Shown: positions 35,841 through 45,391, counted from the stretch's first letter. The stretch is DNA of 46,332 bases from SAR324 cluster bacterium (GCA_029245725.1 JAQWOT010000163.1:1-46332); one strand, 5' to 3'. Translations and numbers: made by a program. Notes: generated from the sequence alone by a model not told the origin.

Positions 35841-35865
35841 CAGGGTACAACAAAATTGTACCCTG
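35841..35865 (-). promoter_or_regulatory. Intercistronic stem-loop between aapJ and aapQ
   Basis: CAGGGTACAA and TTGTACCCTG form a perfect 10-bp stem around the loop CAAAA, 14 bases past the aapJ stop. No T-run follows on the minus strand. Such hairpins commonly allow the binding protein to be made in excess over the permeases. Confidence 0.8.
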
Positions 35866-35878
35866 TGATAACTAGATT

Positions 35879-36904
35879 TTAGCGGAAGGGAGGTGAGTAC
35901 AGTAAACCTCCATCGGTCCACTGTGCATTAAGTCCACGGGCCAGACCAATTGGGGTACTAGAACCAATGTTTCTTTCGAAAGACTCCTCATAGTTACCAA
36001 TGTTTGAGATGATGTTTCTAGCCCAATCAGATGACAATCCCAACATCTCTCCGAGATTACCTTCGCTACCTAGTAAGCGGTTAATTTCCGGATTGTTGGT
36101 CCCTTTGGCCATGTCTGCAACGTTCTGTGATGTTACGCCGTATTCTTCGGCAGCCACCATCGCATTTAGGGACCAACGCACTACATCACCCCATTCATGG
36201 TCACCATGTCGAACCAGAGGCCCAAGTGGTTCCTTAGAAATGATCTCAGGTAGAACAACGTGGTCGCTTGGATTTTCAAATGATGCTCGAGTGGCAGCAA
36301 GTCCGGAAGCATCAGTTGTGTAGACATCGCAAGCATTTGCCAGATACTGTTGTTGTGCTTCAGAGTTTGTCTCAACAGGTACAGGCTCATAGTTCATTCC
36401 GTTCACACGGAAAAAGTCTGCAAGGTTCAGTTCTGTAGTGGTACCAGTTTGGATACAAACAGTGGCCCCATCTAACTCGGTAGCTGAAGTGACTCCAAGG
36501 GATTTTGGTACCATGAAACCCTGACCATCATAATAGTTGACCCCTGTAAATTCGAACTTCAGGTCAACGTCTCGTGAGAATGTCCAAGTGGTATTTCTCG
36601 CTAGCATGTCAACTTCACTCGAAGCCAAAGCAGTAAATCTGGTTCCTGTTGTCAAGGGAACGAAAACTACTGCTTGGGGATCACCCAATACAGCGGTGGC
36701 TACTGCTCGGCACATATCCACATCAAAGCCTTCCCAGTTCCCGTTGGCATCAGGGGCTGCAAATCCTACAAGACCTGTACTAACCCCACAGTTTAGACTT
36801 CCACGGTCCTTCACTGTACCCAAGGTGCCTTTCTCGTGACCACCAGCCATGGCAATTCCACCCAAGAGGGCAACAGACAGACAGGACAAGAATAATTTTT
36901 TCAT
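35879..36904 (-). CDS. aapJ: General L-amino-acid ABC transporter substrate-binding protein
   Basis: About 341 residues. The start at 36904 is chosen because GAGGAG lies 6 bases upstream and it gives a proper signal peptide (MKKLFLSCLSVALLGGIAMA); the frame runs up to 36970 without further support. The mature protein follows the AapJ pattern: LNCGVSTGLVGFAAPDANG, GFDVDMCRAVATAVLGD, VDMLARNTTWTFSRD and the C-terminal GLARGLNAQWTDGGLLY. It binds many L-amino acids in the periplasm and feeds AapQM-P. Confidence 0.95.
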   Translation of the reverse strand: MKKLFLSCLSVALLGGIAMAGGHEKGTLGTVKDRGSLNCGVSTGLVGFAAPDANGNWEGFDVDMCRAVATAVLGDPQAVVFVPLTTGTRFTALASSEVDMLARNTTWTFSRDVDLKFEFTGVNYYDGQGFMVPKSLGVTSATELDGATVCIQTGTTTELNLADFFRVNGMNYEPVPVETNSEAQQQYLANACDVYTTDASGLAATRASFENPSDHVVLPEIISKEPLGPLVRHGDHEWGDVVRWSLNAMVAAEEYGVTSQNVADMAKGTNNPEINRLLGSEGNLGEMLGLSSDWARNIISNIGNYEESFERNIGSSTPIGLARGLNAQWTDGGLLYSPPFR

Positions 36905-37344
36905 CTTCATCTCCTCAATCGTTTTGATTCGAAGGCCATCAGCAACCTTAATTGCATGGCAAAGACTCATTTACACGAGGCATTATTCAGACTACATTTG
37001 GGCTGGATGTCAAGATTTAATCCTTATAAATCAAGGATTCCCAGACTCTACGACACATTACTGCAACTATCTTAGAGAAATTGGACTGACAAAATCTAGT
37101 AGAATACAGATATTTCATTGGCTAACAAAACCCTAATCAAAATCGATTGCTGAATCAAAAATATTAGACCCAATGCTGTGCTTCCGTTACAACTGCAATG
37201 AAAAGCTTGTATTCTACCAGCACTCTTTTACATTGATCGACATTCAAAACTAGGAATAATGAGAACAAGAAAAATCAACCTCTCCTCACGCTCATTGCCG
37301 CACATGCGGTTCTTACCTCTGCAAACCCTATCCATAGAGAAAGC
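36905..37344. other. 440-base divergent region between aapJ and acnA
   Basis: No convincing gene. It should contain the promoters of the aap operon (minus) and acnA (plus). A 7-bp stem, AATCCTT (37019-37025) with AAGGATT (37033-37039), sits on the aapJ side. A small CCGCA/TGCGG inverted repeat lies close to acnA near 37297-37315. The acnA start has only a weak GAGAAAG ribosome binding site. Nothing resembling a known riboswitch was recognised. Confidence 0.5.
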
Positions 37345-40023
37345 ATGTCTGACAACAAATTTGGATGCCGCCGAGATTTTGATACGGGCAGTGGCAAAGC
37401 ATCCTACTACAGTCTAGAAGCCTTGGAACAAAAGATTGTTGGAAACATCAGTCGCTTGCCTTTTTCCATTCGGATTTTGTTGGAACAGGCACTGCGCAAC
37501 TATGATGATTTTCAGGTTCTTGAAGAGCACGTTCACACCCTGGCAAATTGGGATGGCTCTGTCTCAGATAAGGAAATCCCTCACAAGCCGACCAGAGTCA
37601 TACTACAGGACTTCACAGGCGTACCAGCCGTGGTAGATTTGGCATCACTGCGTTCAGCGATGGCAGAGATGGGTGGCGACCCAGAGGTGATCAATCCCCA
37701 GGTTCCAGTTGATCTTGTGATCGATCACTCGGTTCAGGTCGACCACTTCGGTGGTGCAGATTCTCTTGATCGGAATATGCAGATTGAATTCGAGCGCAAT
37801 CAAGAACGCTATGAGTTCCTCAAGTGGGGACAGAATGCCTTCCGGCAGTTCCGTGCATTTCCGCCGGGTGTTGGCATTGTTCATCAAGTGAATCTGGAAT
37901 ATGTAGCAAACGTTGTTCAGTTGGTGGATGGTGTCGCTTTCCCAGATACGCTTGTCGGTACAGATTCCCACACAACAATGATCAATGGTCTTGGAGTAAT
38001 GGGCTGGGGGGTTGGTGGAATTGAAGCAGAATCGGTGATGCTGGGCCAACCAATCTACATGCTGATGCCTCAAGTAGTGGGTTTCAAGTTGACCGGACAA
38101 CTACCTGCTGGAGCAACCGCGACAGATCTTGTCTTGCGCGTCGTTGAAATGCTTCGCAAGAAAGGGGTCGTCGAAAAATTTGTTGAGTTCTACGGCCCAG
38201 GCTTGGGCAACCTGAAACTTGCGGATCGTGCCACCATTGCCAATATGGGTCCTGAGTATGGCGCAACCATGGGCTTCTTCCCAGTGGATGACGAAGCGTT
38301 GAACTATTTGCGTCAGACCGGACGACCTGCAGAAGTGGTTCAGCGAGTAGAAGCTTACTGCAAAGCACAGGGACTCTTCCGGACCAACAGCACTCCAGAC
38401 CCGATGTTCAGTGACGCACTGGAATTAGATCTGTCAACTGTGGAACCAGCCTTGGCAGGCCCCAAGCGTCCGCAAGATCGTGTGAACCTCTCGACGATGC
38501 AATCAGCCTGGCAAGAAACTCTGCGCAAATCGATCAAGCAGGGAGGCTTTGAACTAGGAGAGACTGCGCTGTCGAAGCAATCAGCCATTCAAGGACTGGA
38601 CGGTCAAACCTTGACCCATGGCGATGTGGCAATTGCAGCGATCACTTCCTGTACGAATACCAGTAATCCATCAGTAATGATTGCAGCGGGCTTGCTCGCT
38701 AAAAAAGCCAACGCACTTGGGTTGAGAAGCAAGCCTTGGGTGAAGACTTCGCTTGGTCCAGGTTCCCGAGTCGTAACAGCCTACCTAGAAAAAGCAGACC
38801 TGCAGCAACACCTTGATGCACTGGGCTTCAACACGGTTGGCTATGGCTGCACGACCTGTATTGGTAACAGTGGTCCTTTGCCAGACAACATCGTCAAGGC
38901 AATCAATGACGGTGACTTAGTGGTCACTTCAGTACTGTCTGGGAACCGAAACTTTGAGGGAAGAATCAGTCCGAACGTCAAAGCTAATTACCTTGCCAGT
39001 CCCCCACTGGTGGTTGCGTATGCGCTGGCTGGGACGGTCAACATTGATCTTCAGAACGACTCGTTGGGTAAGGACAAAGACGGCAACGATGTCTTCCTTA
39101 AGGATCTCTGGCCAAGCAATGAAGAAGTCGCCGCCATGGAGAGTACGATCAGCAGTGATATGTACTCAAATGAATACGGCAAAATGGATACAGTGACACC
39201 AATGTGGAATGAAATTGAGGCCAAGACCGGACAAGTTTATGCCTGGAGTGAGGCGTCAACCTATATTCAAAATCCAACCTTCTTCCAGGGTATGGGGACA
39301 AGCGTCAACCCGATCAATGACATTGAGGGTGCTCGTGTGTTGCTCAAACTGGGTGATTCCGTGACAACTGATCACATATCACCTGCAGGATCTTTCAAGC
39401 CTGATACGCCAGCAGGTAATTTTTTGGTGGATCGAGGGGTTGCCGTTAAAGACTTCAACTCCTATGGTTCCCGCAGAGGTAATGACCGGGTCATGGTGCG
39501 GGGAACCTTTGCTAATGTGCGCATTCGCAATCAGATCGCACTAGGAACCGAGGGTGGCTTTACGAAGTACTTCCCAACTGGCGAAGTGACCACGATCTAT
39601 GACGCAGCAATGCAGTACAAGGCCACCAATACACCGCTGGTCGTGCTGGCTGGGGCGGAGTACGGAACTGGTTCTTCCCGTGACTGGGCGGCGAAAGGAA
39701 CCTTCCTGCTAGGGGTCAAAGCAGTCGTTGCAGCCAGTTTTGAACGAATTCATCGCTCCAATTTGGTAGGGATGGGTGTGCTTCCATTGCAGTTTAAAAA
39801 TGGGCAAACTCATGAGTCCTTGGGCTTGACCGGTGAGGAAACTTACTCGGTGTTGGGGCTTAGTGATGAAATGCAGCCGATGCAGGACGTGATTCTCAAA
39901 GTCAATGATCAAGAGATCCCTGTGCTCTGTCGTCTCGATAACAAAGTGGAGATCGAATACTACCGCAACGGTGGAATTCTACATACGGTTCTGCGTAACT
40001 TCATGCGAGAGAGTGGGAAGTAA
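37345..40023 (+). CDS. acnA: Aconitate hydratase A
   Basis: 892 residues, normal length for AcnA/IRP-type aconitase, which isomerises citrate to isocitrate in the TCA cycle. The three 4Fe-4S cysteines are C436 ([11 protein letters not shown]) and C502/C505 ([13 protein letters not shown]). Substrate-binding blocks include [13 protein letters not shown] near 206, and the swivel-domain motifs [20 protein letters not shown] and [16 protein letters not shown] are intact. It is monocistronic, ending in a strong terminator at 40054. Confidence 0.98.
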   Translation: MSDNKFGCRRDFDTGSGKASYYSLEALEQKIVGNISRLPFSIRILLEQALRNYDDFQVLEEHVHTLANWDGSVSDKEIPHKPTRVILQDFTGVPAVVDLASLRSAMAEMGGDPEVINPQVPVDLVIDHSVQVDHFGGADSLDRNMQIEFERNQERYEFLKWGQNAFRQFRAFPPGVGIVHQVNLEYVANVVQLVDGVAFPDTLVGTDSHTTMINGLGVMGWGVGGIEAESVMLGQPIYMLMPQVVGFKLTGQLPAGATATDLVLRVVEMLRKKGVVEKFVEFYGPGLGNLKLADRATIANMGPEYGATMGFFPVDDEALNYLRQTGRPAEVVQRVEAYCKAQGLFRTNSTPDPMFSDALELDLSTVEPALAGPKRPQDRVNLSTMQSAWQETLRKSIKQGGFELGETALSKQSAIQGLDGQTLTHGDVAIAAITSCTNTSNPSVMIAAGLLAKKANALGLRSKPWVKTSLGPGSRVVTAYLEKADLQQHLDALGFNTVGYGCTTCIGNSGPLPDNIVKAINDGDLVVTSVLSGNRNFEGRISPNVKANYLASPPLVVAYALAGTVNIDLQNDSLGKDKDGNDVFLKDLWPSNEEVAAMESTISSDMYSNEYGKMDTVTPMWNEIEAKTGQVYAWSEASTYIQNPTFFQGMGTSVNPINDIEGARVLLKLGDSVTTDHISPAGSFKPDTPAGNFLVDRGVAVKDFNSYGSRRGNDRVMVRGTFANVRIRNQIALGTEGGFTKYFPTGEVTTIYDAAMQYKATNTPLVVLAGAEYGTGSSRDWAAKGTFLLGVKAVVAASFERIHRSNLVGMGVLPLQFKNGQTHESLGLTGEETYSVLGLSDEMQPMQDVILKVNDQEIPVLCRLDNKVEIEYYRNGGILHTVLRNFMRESGK

Positions 40024-40053
40024 GCGGATTTTCTTCAGAAGTAGAGTCTTTGG

Positions 40054-40089
40054 AAAGCCCACGTTTCCCTAGGTAGCGTGGGCTTTTTT
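40054..40089 (+). terminator. Rho-independent terminator of acnA
   Basis: AAAGCCCACG and CGTGGGCTTT form a perfect 10-bp GC-rich stem around a 13-base loop, followed by a T-run, 31 bases after the acnA stop. This is the clearest intrinsic terminator in the window. Confidence 0.92.
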
Positions 40090-40143
40090 ATTTTGAGGGT
40101 ATGGTGGATTTTGGAGTCGGTGCAACACAGATGAATTTGCAAC

Positions 40144-40344
40144 TCAAAAATAACTCTCGTAGGATCCCTCATGGACTCGACGCTCGGACTCCATCGGTGA
40201 GCCAAATCGTTCAGAACGATGCTGGAAGGGATCTTCTGGAGCAAAAAAGGATTCTCCGCCTGAGAAAAAAATCGCCCCACCAAACAACACGACTAAGATG
40301 ATCAGGATGGCCTTCCGTTCCTTTGGATCAAAGTTCTGAAACAT
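40144..40344 (-). CDS. Small single-pass membrane protein, unknown function
   Basis: 66 residues: MFQNFDPKERKAILIILVVL starts it, with one hydrophobic helix at about 13-30 and a charged, Glu/Arg/Ser-rich tail outside it. The ATG at 40344 overlaps the stop of the RapZ-C gene as TGATG and has CAGGAG 6 bases upstream. That makes translational coupling likely and favours this start over one two codons earlier. No family is recognised. It may be a membrane anchor or partner for the preceding protein. Confidence 0.6.
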   Translation of the reverse strand: MFQNFDPKERKAILIILVVLFGGAIFFSGGESFFAPEDPFQHRSERFGSPMESERRVHEGSYESYF

Positions 40345-40763
40345 CAGCACTCCTGTGGTTGAGAGGAAGTCGGCCAGAAGGACTGCTCGGTATGGGTGAG
40401 TTGAATGGATAGTTCTGGATATCCAGCAAAGTGCTTGCGTAATTTCTCAGCAACATAGGCCGATCGGTGCTGACCTCCTGTGCATCCACAACTTACCATT
40501 AGTCGCTCAAAGTCCCGAGCGATGTATCTCTTCACACTCAGTTCCAAGGTTCCTTTTACATGATTGAGGAACATTGCGGTTTCATCCTTTGCTTCCAACC
40601 ATTCTTGAACCGAAGTGTCTAGTCCTGTCAATGCTTGGTATTCCTCAAATTTTCCTGGATTCGGAAGGCAGCGACAATCGAAAACAAAGCCTCCTCCATG
40701 ACCGCTTCCATCAATGGGAATTCCAGATCGTCGAAATCCAAACGAGTAAAGATCAAGGAGCAT
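40344..40763 (-). CDS. Stand-alone RapZ C-terminal-domain protein
   Basis: 139 residues matching only the C-terminal half of RapZ/YvcJ. SFGFRRSGIPIDGSGHGGGF and FDCRCLPNPGKFEEYQALTG, then the diagnostic CGCTGGQHRSAYVAEKLRKH near 92-111. In full RapZ the N-terminal P-loop domain precedes this, and the C-terminal domain binds small RNA and GlcN6P to control glmS expression in enterobacteria. Here the P-loop domain is absent and no fragment of it is seen upstream. Such single-domain forms exist in other bacteria. The role here is unknown; RNA or nucleotide-sugar sensing is a possibility by family. Confidence 0.8.
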   Translation of the reverse strand: MLLDLYSFGFRRSGIPIDGSGHGGGFVFDCRCLPNPGKFEEYQALTGLDTSVQEWLEAKDETAMFLNHVKGTLELSVKRYIARDFERLMVSCGCTGGQHRSAYVAEKLRKHFAGYPELSIQLTHTEQSFWPTSSQPQEC

Positions 40764-40948
40764 TGGCCTGTAGTTAATTGGGGAAGTTCATGCCCAGGTC
40801 ATCTGTCTAAAGAATCTTGCTGTGAATATCCTCAGTATTCAGTACGATCGTTCGGAAGTCAAACCAGACCACCTGACTTGTTAACATTGAGCCTGTGAAG
40901 TAACTATCTCAGAAAACTTTTTTCTCTTTTTCGCCTCTCCAACTTCTA

Positions 40949-41866
40949 ATGCCTTTGAGCCTGCAGTTTCAGCTTTCCCCTGAAATAAAGGGAATCAGTC
41001 TTTGTCTACTGGCCTACTTCTGCTTTACCTGCGGTGATGCTGTGATCAAAGTGCTGGGTCCTCATTATCCTGGTTTACAGATCTTCTTCTTGAACATGGT
41101 AGCCTCTACTCTTGTAGGCTTTGTAGTGGTACTGCTGACGAGCAATGTGAAAAATCTCCGCATTCACCAGCCCTGGTTACACCTGACAAGAGGTTTACTG
41201 CTCCTAGTGATGCAGTTTTCCGCAACCTACACATTCAAACATGTGCCCCTGGGGAGTGCCTATTTATTGGTCTTTTCGGCACCCTTGATCACAGTAATCC
41301 TAGCTCATTTCTGGTTGAAGGAGATTATCCGACCTCAACTCTGGGCTTGTGTGGGGACTGGATTTGTTGGGGTTATGATTTGTCTCCAGCCAGGCAGTGC
41401 AGAGTGGCATCCAGGGCTGCTGACAGCCTTACTGATTGGCATTGGGCATTCAATGCTGAACCTGCTAGTACGACAATACGGTCAGCAGGAAAGCCCCCAC
41501 GCCTTAATGTTGACGAGTATTCTAACAGTCGCTGTAGCCAGTTGCTGGATTCCCTTCACAGACATCTGGCAACCTTTACAGTGGGATTTGTCAGGTTGGC
41601 ATTTGTTGTTTGGCCTGTTGGGAGCTATTGCCGGCATTGCAATCACTGGGGCGTATCAATTGACGCATGCTTCACTGCTCGGTGCTTTCCAATATAGCCA
41701 ATTGCTTTGGGGTGTTTTGCTGGGATATTTCTTTTGGCAGGAGGTTCCTTCTGCTGCAGTTTTGGTTGGCACTGTCTTGATCGTTGGTAGCGGTTTGGTC
41801 ATTCTACGTCTTCGAAGGCCTCAGCCTGCGGCCAGTTCACCTTTGGCTTCAACGCTTCTTTCTTAG
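40949..41866 (+). CDS. EamA/DMT-family transporter
   Basis: 305 residues with ten predicted transmembrane helices arranged as two EamA repeats (about 15-140 and 155-290), for example [17 protein letters not shown] opening the first and [20 protein letters not shown] in the second. Members move amino acids, nucleotide sugars or other metabolites across the inner membrane; the substrate cannot be read from sequence. The stop lies 8 bases before a transaldolase-like gene, so the two probably share a transcript, but no functional link is evident. Confidence 0.9.
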   Translation: MPLSLQFQLSPEIKGISLCLLAYFCFTCGDAVIKVLGPHYPGLQIFFLNMVASTLVGFVVVLLTSNVKNLRIHQPWLHLTRGLLLLVMQFSATYTFKHVPLGSAYLLVFSAPLITVILAHFWLKEIIRPQLWACVGTGFVGVMICLQPGSAEWHPGLLTALLIGIGHSMLNLLVRQYGQQESPHALMLTSILTVAVASCWIPFTDIWQPLQWDLSGWHLLFGLLGAIAGIAITGAYQLTHASLLGAFQYSQLLWGVLLGYFFWQEVPSAAVLVGTVLIVGSGLVILRLRRPQPAASSPLASTLLS

Positions 41867-41874
41867 GAAAATCC

Positions 41875-42528
41875 ATGAAATTCTTTGTTGATACTGCTGA
41901 TGTGTCAGAAATCCGAAAGCTCAATGAACTTGGCATCGTGGATGGTGTCACGACTAACCCCACATTGATCGCCAAGTCAGGACGCCCCATTCGAGAAGTT
42001 CTTGCTGAAATCTGTGACTTGGTTGATGGGCCTGTCTCTGGGGAAACAGTCTCAACGGATGCGGAGGGGATGGTTCGTGAGGGACACTGGCTCCGAGAGA
42101 TTGCTGATAATCTGACCGTGAAAGTACCCCTTACGGCGGATGGCATCAAAGCCACCAAGATCCTAAGCGATGAGGGAATTCCAGTCAATGTAACCCTCTG
42201 TTTCAGCTCAGGACAGGCCTTGCTCGCAGCGAAGGCAGGAGCCACCTTCATCAGTCCGTTTGTCGGACGGTTGGACGATATCGGACTGGAGGGGATGAAT
42301 TTGATTCAGGACATTCGCCTGATTTATGACAATTACGGTTTTGATACGGAGATTCTGACGGCTTCGGCGCGCCACATTCCTCACTTGCTGGAGGCAGCTC
42401 GCTTGGGTTCCGATGTGATCACCGCGCCACCGCAGGTTTTCTGGCAACTTTTTGAACATCCAATGACAGACAAGGGCTTGGCAGCATTTTTGGCAGATTG
42501 GGAGAAGACTGGGCAGAATTTGGGGTGA
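41875..42528 (+). CDS. Small transaldolase (TalC / fructose-6-phosphate aldolase type)
   Basis: 217 residues, the short decameric form of the family. The Schiff-base lysine is K83 in [28 protein letters not shown] and [12 protein letters not shown] form the N-terminal barrel, and [20 protein letters not shown] lies near 160. It acts in the cytoplasm in the pentose phosphate pathway (transaldolase) or as fructose-6-phosphate aldolase; the two activities cannot be separated by eye. AGGAAA precedes the start. A stem-loop at 42556-42573 follows. Confidence 0.93.
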   Translation: MKFFVDTADVSEIRKLNELGIVDGVTTNPTLIAKSGRPIREVLAEICDLVDGPVSGETVSTDAEGMVREGHWLREIADNLTVKVPLTADGIKATKILSDEGIPVNVTLCFSSGQALLAAKAGATFISPFVGRLDDIGLEGMNLIQDIRLIYDNYGFDTEILTASARHIPHLLEAARLGSDVITAPPQVFWQLFEHPMTDKGLAAFLADWEKTGQNLG

Positions 42529-42555
42529 TTCCAAACAGGGAACGAGAAGCCAATC

Positions 42556-42575
42556 AAGCTGATTGATCAGCTTTT
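42556..42575. terminator. Probable bidirectional terminator after transaldolase
   Basis: AAGCTGA and TCAGCTT form a perfect 7-bp stem around TTGA, followed by a short TT run on the plus strand. It lies 27 bases after the transaldolase stop and just beyond the end of the minus-strand pseudogene. Confidence 0.55.
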
Positions 42576-42580
42576 GAAAA

Positions 42581-42971
42581 TTAGAAGGTGAAACCAATGC
42601 CTGCGCTAGCTAAAGGACTACTGATATTTGATTCATTGTCCAATAACAAAACCAAGTATAAGCTGAGTTGTTAGTTCACTACCAAGACTTTAACATGAAT
42701 CAATAATGGAAGTGTCGTTGAAGTTGACGGTGATCACGCCAATATTAGCAGTTAGAGTCGTTGACGAATAGCCAACCCCGATTTGAGATGAGTGAATATA
42801 TGGGGGATTGTATCCGGAAGCAGAAGGTGGTTCATAGCCATCCAGATTCTCACCTAATATCCTTGCTTAAATTTGTCCCATAAATCGTACTCGACTGGGA
42901 TGAGCGGTTAGGAGGTTGGGAGTAGGCAGAATCAGGGCAGCCGAACTAACCGCTAAGAATTTCTTGAACAT
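42581..42971 (-). pseudogene. Decayed outer-membrane beta-barrel protein gene
   Basis: On the minus strand an AAGGAG ribosome binding site precedes ATG 42971-42969, which opens a clear signal peptide (MFKKFLAVSSAALILPTP, then NLLTA). The frame meets TAA at codon 35 but then continues with barrel-like strands: GYNPPYIHSSQIGVGYSS and TLTANIGVITVNFND. After a further TAA comes LTTQLILGFVIGQ in the same frame. A frameshift then leads to DNESNISSPLASAGIGFTF and a stop at 42583-42581, ending in the terminal Phe typical of outer-membrane barrels. About 130 codons remain, with two in-frame stops and one frameshift. This fills most of the otherwise empty interval 42529-43117. Confidence 0.75.
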
Positions 42972-43117
42972 AACGCTTGCTCCTTCTTAAAATAGTAGTC
43001 AGAACTGTGCGGACAAAAAATATTGGCCTCACAGTAGAAGCTTGGATAGTGAACTGAGGTGAGTTCCATAGGAAGGCTGACCATTTTTATGAATAAAAAA
43101 TTTAGCTTCTACTTCCA
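42972..43117. other. Control region between barrel pseudogene and small membrane gene
   Basis: 146 bases holding the ribosome binding site of the pseudogene on the minus side and A-rich sequence before the start at 43118. No strong promoter or hairpin is evident. Confidence 0.4.
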
Positions 43118-43402
43118 ATGATTTGGACGAATATAGCTTGGCTAGCTTTAGGATGGTCGCTGATCCTCTTGGGAATCATGATTGTGCCCCTACCGTTACC
43201 GCTGGGGTTGGTTTCTTTCACCTCTGGCCTGGCAATTATCCTACCCAGAAACAAGACAGCCCGACGCATTTTAAGCTGGGGGCGTCACAAATGCCCCTGG
43301 GCTTTCGGTCCGGTGCTAAAAGTCTTGGAGAAGTTAGAAAAATCGCGCTGGCTTGGGGGTCGCCGAAAATCTTCGTCTCCATCCACAGAGATACCAGAAT
43401 AA
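43118..43402 (+). CDS. Small two-helix membrane protein (PGPGW-like)
   Basis: 94 residues. Two hydrophobic helices lie at about 6-24 and 28-45, with GWSLILLGIMIVPLPLPLG between them and a basic stretch NKTARRILSWGRHK after. The arrangement, with a Pro-rich turn and Arg pair, resembles the small PGPGW-type transmembrane family. The C-terminal third is basic and Ser-rich. An overlapping frame at 43123-43437 is a shadow. No partner gene is evident; the function is unknown. Confidence 0.6.
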   Translation: MIWTNIAWLALGWSLILLGIMIVPLPLPLGLVSFTSGLAIILPRNKTARRILSWGRHKCPWAFGPVLKVLEKLEKSRWLGGRRKSSSPSTEIPE

Positions 43403-43455
43403 TACATAATTGCACTTTGGCTTACTCTGACCTCTAAAGCCTCTGTCTATTTTAT

Positions 43456-43986
43456 TCAGTGGATAGTCATACTGCAGCTCAGGTTGATTTGAACTGTCTG
43501 CACGTCACTCGTATTTCCCGCCTCGATTGTCAGAAAATTTAGTGAAACAACGTGTCGAATCGGATAAAGGGAATCACAAATATTTTCTGGCGCTTCTAAC
43601 TGCAGTGAGATCTGATTCCCTCCTAAGAGGATGCTTGGGCTCAGGCCAGTGAGTTCATAATAGCCGACCTTTTCGTCCCCAAAACGTAGTAATAAATCGA
43701 AATTCTGTATGGGATTGTTCTGCAGAATAAGGGCAATTTGCACAGCATTCCCAGGTTCTAAATTCAGATTGCTCTGTGAAGATGTTACTATCGAAGCGCT
43801 TGGAACTGCTGAACCTACCCAAGTGGCTTTTTGGGAATTCAGTAAAATGGAAATCTGCTTGTTTAGAACGTCGGCTGTGTTTTTGGTTGAGTCATTCTTT
43901 GCGGGAGTTTGGTCTGAAGCACAGCCCAAAATAAGAAAAATTGAGCTAAAAATGAGGAATCCGAGAAAATTGCGGAGCGACTTCAT
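43456..43986 (-). CDS. Putative lipoprotein, unknown function
   Basis: About 176 residues beginning at ATG 43986 (MKSLRNFLGFLIFSSIFLIL), giving a lipoprotein signal peptide that ends in the lipobox LILGC; an ATG four codons earlier is also possible. After a short linker the mature part has alternating beta-strand character (VQIALILQNN, FDLLLRFGDE, LLGGNQISLQLE), suggesting an immunoglobulin-like domain. No family is recognised. It is the last gene of the envelope operon starting at 45391, 24 bases after the metalloprotease gene. Confidence 0.7.
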   Translation of the reverse strand: MKSLRNFLGFLIFSSIFLILGCASDQTPAKNDSTKNTADVLNKQISILLNSQKATWVGSAVPSASIVTSSQSNLNLEPGNAVQIALILQNNPIQNFDLLLRFGDEKVGYYELTGLSPSILLGGNQISLQLEAPENICDSLYPIRHVVSLNFLTIEAGNTSDVQTVQINLSCSMTIH

Positions 43987-44022
43987 CAAGAGTTCCATGG
44001 TCCTAGAGATGTCAAAGTCAAC

Positions 44023-44712
44023 TCATCCTATGGAAGTGCGGATTTGACAGCCATTTGTTGTAAGTGAACTGACATAATGTGGTATGCTGACCCCTGTCGA
44101 CGAATGAACCAATGGGCCTGCTACATCGTGAAGGTCAAAGTCTGGACTGAGTTCATAAAGAAAATCGACTAGGGTTCGTTTGTCACGGGTGCTCAGGCTG
44201 GTGGACAAATAGGGGTACATCAAGTCGTTGCTGTCAAAACTATGGCTCCAAATACCCAGCATGTGTCCAAATTCGTGTGTGGCAACCGCAGTTGTTGTTG
44301 CTTGGTCCTGACCCTTGAGCATATAGATTTCTTTGTCCGTGGTGGCTTGCCCTAACACGTGAGGACTACCGGCTTTTGCCAGCATCTGTGTGGAGTTGAG
44401 CCAATAAACCTTCACATCAGGTGAACTTGCGCTGAAAGAGACGCTGATACCAATTTCATTGAGCGTGCTAGCCCAAGCGGTTACGCCTGTTTCAAACCAA
44501 CTGAGTTCATTAACACTTCCACCAAGTGAATAGGTGGCGTTTGTTGCATCTTTGTCAATCACAATCGAACTGTTTTTTCCCCAGTGGAAGATATATCGGC
44601 TCGTGACTGGGTAGTAGTCCTTGGCAGCGGTGTAAGACTCTGAATCACTACAGCCAAAGAGCAATAGTCCCGAACCTCCAATCAAAAGATTTCGGCGAGT
44701 CAAGGGGCACAT
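44023..44712 (-). CDS. Matrixin-like zinc metalloprotease, putative lipoprotein
   Basis: 229 residues. The N-terminus MCPLTRRNLLIGGSG has a twin-arginine pattern and is followed by the lipobox LLFGC21, so the protein is probably exported (perhaps by Tat) and lipid-anchored. The zinc motif is H146-E147-F-G-H150-M-L-G153-I-W-S-H157, then DLMYP, the Met-turn of metzincins. The third histidine is one residue further than in the standard HExxHxxGxxH, a spacing also known in some bacterial matrixins. The catalytic domain is about residues 35-200. No separate propeptide or binding domain is obvious. It lies between a barrel gene and a lipoprotein gene. Confidence 0.85.
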   Translation of the reverse strand: MCPLTRRNLLIGGSGLLLFGCSDSESYTAAKDYYPVTSRYIFHWGKNSSIVIDKDATNATYSLGGSVNELSWFETGVTAWASTLNEIGISVSFSASSPDVKVYWLNSTQMLAKAGSPHVLGQATTDKEIYMLKGQDQATTTAVATHEFGHMLGIWSHSFDSNDLMYPYLSTSLSTRDKRTLVDFLYELSPDFDLHDVAGPLVHSSTGVSIPHYVSSLTTNGCQIRTSIG

Positions 44713-44719
44713 TTAATTC

Positions 44720-45391
44720 CTAGAAGCGATAGGTTAGAGTCGTCAACAAAGCTAGCCCCCCCAGGTCAAAATTCTGTGTTTCCTGGATACTCTTTGCATT
44801 GTGGCCCGGTCTGATATCACTCGAATCAATCTCATTTTGAGCGATGATGTAGCGAGCTCCCACAGACCATTGCAATCTGCTATTGAATATATGATAAAGT
44901 CCTTGCAAGATCCCTGTGGTTCCTAAGGTTTCAGAAGTTCTGGTGCCAAGCTGATCTTTGATATTGTCGGTGGTTATGTATGAACTACCATATCCGTAGA
45001 AAGTTCTGCTCAAGTTATTAACCCCACCGCCAACCGACCATTCCCAATTTCCACGATATGAGGAGAGCAGCAGCAAAAGGGTTTGCAAATCCAAAGTATT
45101 CTCCTGCTCCTCTCCATTCAATGTTTGATAACGTATTCTCCCGCTCGTCGATGAGTATTCCAGGCCAATTCCTACTCCAGAAGTCCTTAAAAAAGTTACT
45201 CCAACTAAGTAACCATCTAAGCGGATGCCTTCTGCTCCATATCTATCCTTGAGATACTTATTGTATCCTTCGTTGGATCGAAGTTCTTGTGTAGAATATC
45301 CGTAACGCCAGAGCGAATCGCCCCACGCTTGATCTGCAGCTACAAACAGAAGTGCAGATGCAAGCAGCAGATAGACAAAATTATATTTCAT
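44720..45391 (-). CDS. Outer-membrane beta-barrel protein, unknown function
   Basis: About 223 residues from ATG 45391, which opens a signal peptide (MKYNFVYLLLASALLFVAAD, cleaved near QAWG); the frame extends to 45415 without need. Amphipathic strands such as VGIGLEYSSTSGRIRY and WSVGARYIIAQN fill the mature part. It ends in LTTLTYRF with a terminal Phe. It heads a three-gene minus-strand operon with the matrixin (7-base gap) and the lipoprotein. Function unknown. Confidence 0.78.
   Translation of the reverse strand: MKYNFVYLLLASALLFVAADQAWGDSLWRYGYSTQELRSNEGYNKYLKDRYGAEGIRLDGYLVGVTFLRTSGVGIGLEYSSTSGRIRYQTLNGEEQENTLDLQTLLLLLSSYRGNWEWSVGGGVNNLSRTFYGYGSSYITTDNIKDQLGTRTSETLGTTGILQGLYHIFNSRLQWSVGARYIIAQNEIDSSDIRPGHNAKSIQETQNFDLGGLALLTTLTYRF

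Noticed and set aside
43123-43437. 104-residue frame overlapping the small two-helix gene
   Set aside because: The frame at 43118 gives two clear membrane helices and basic flanks; the alternative reads as low-complexity without structure.
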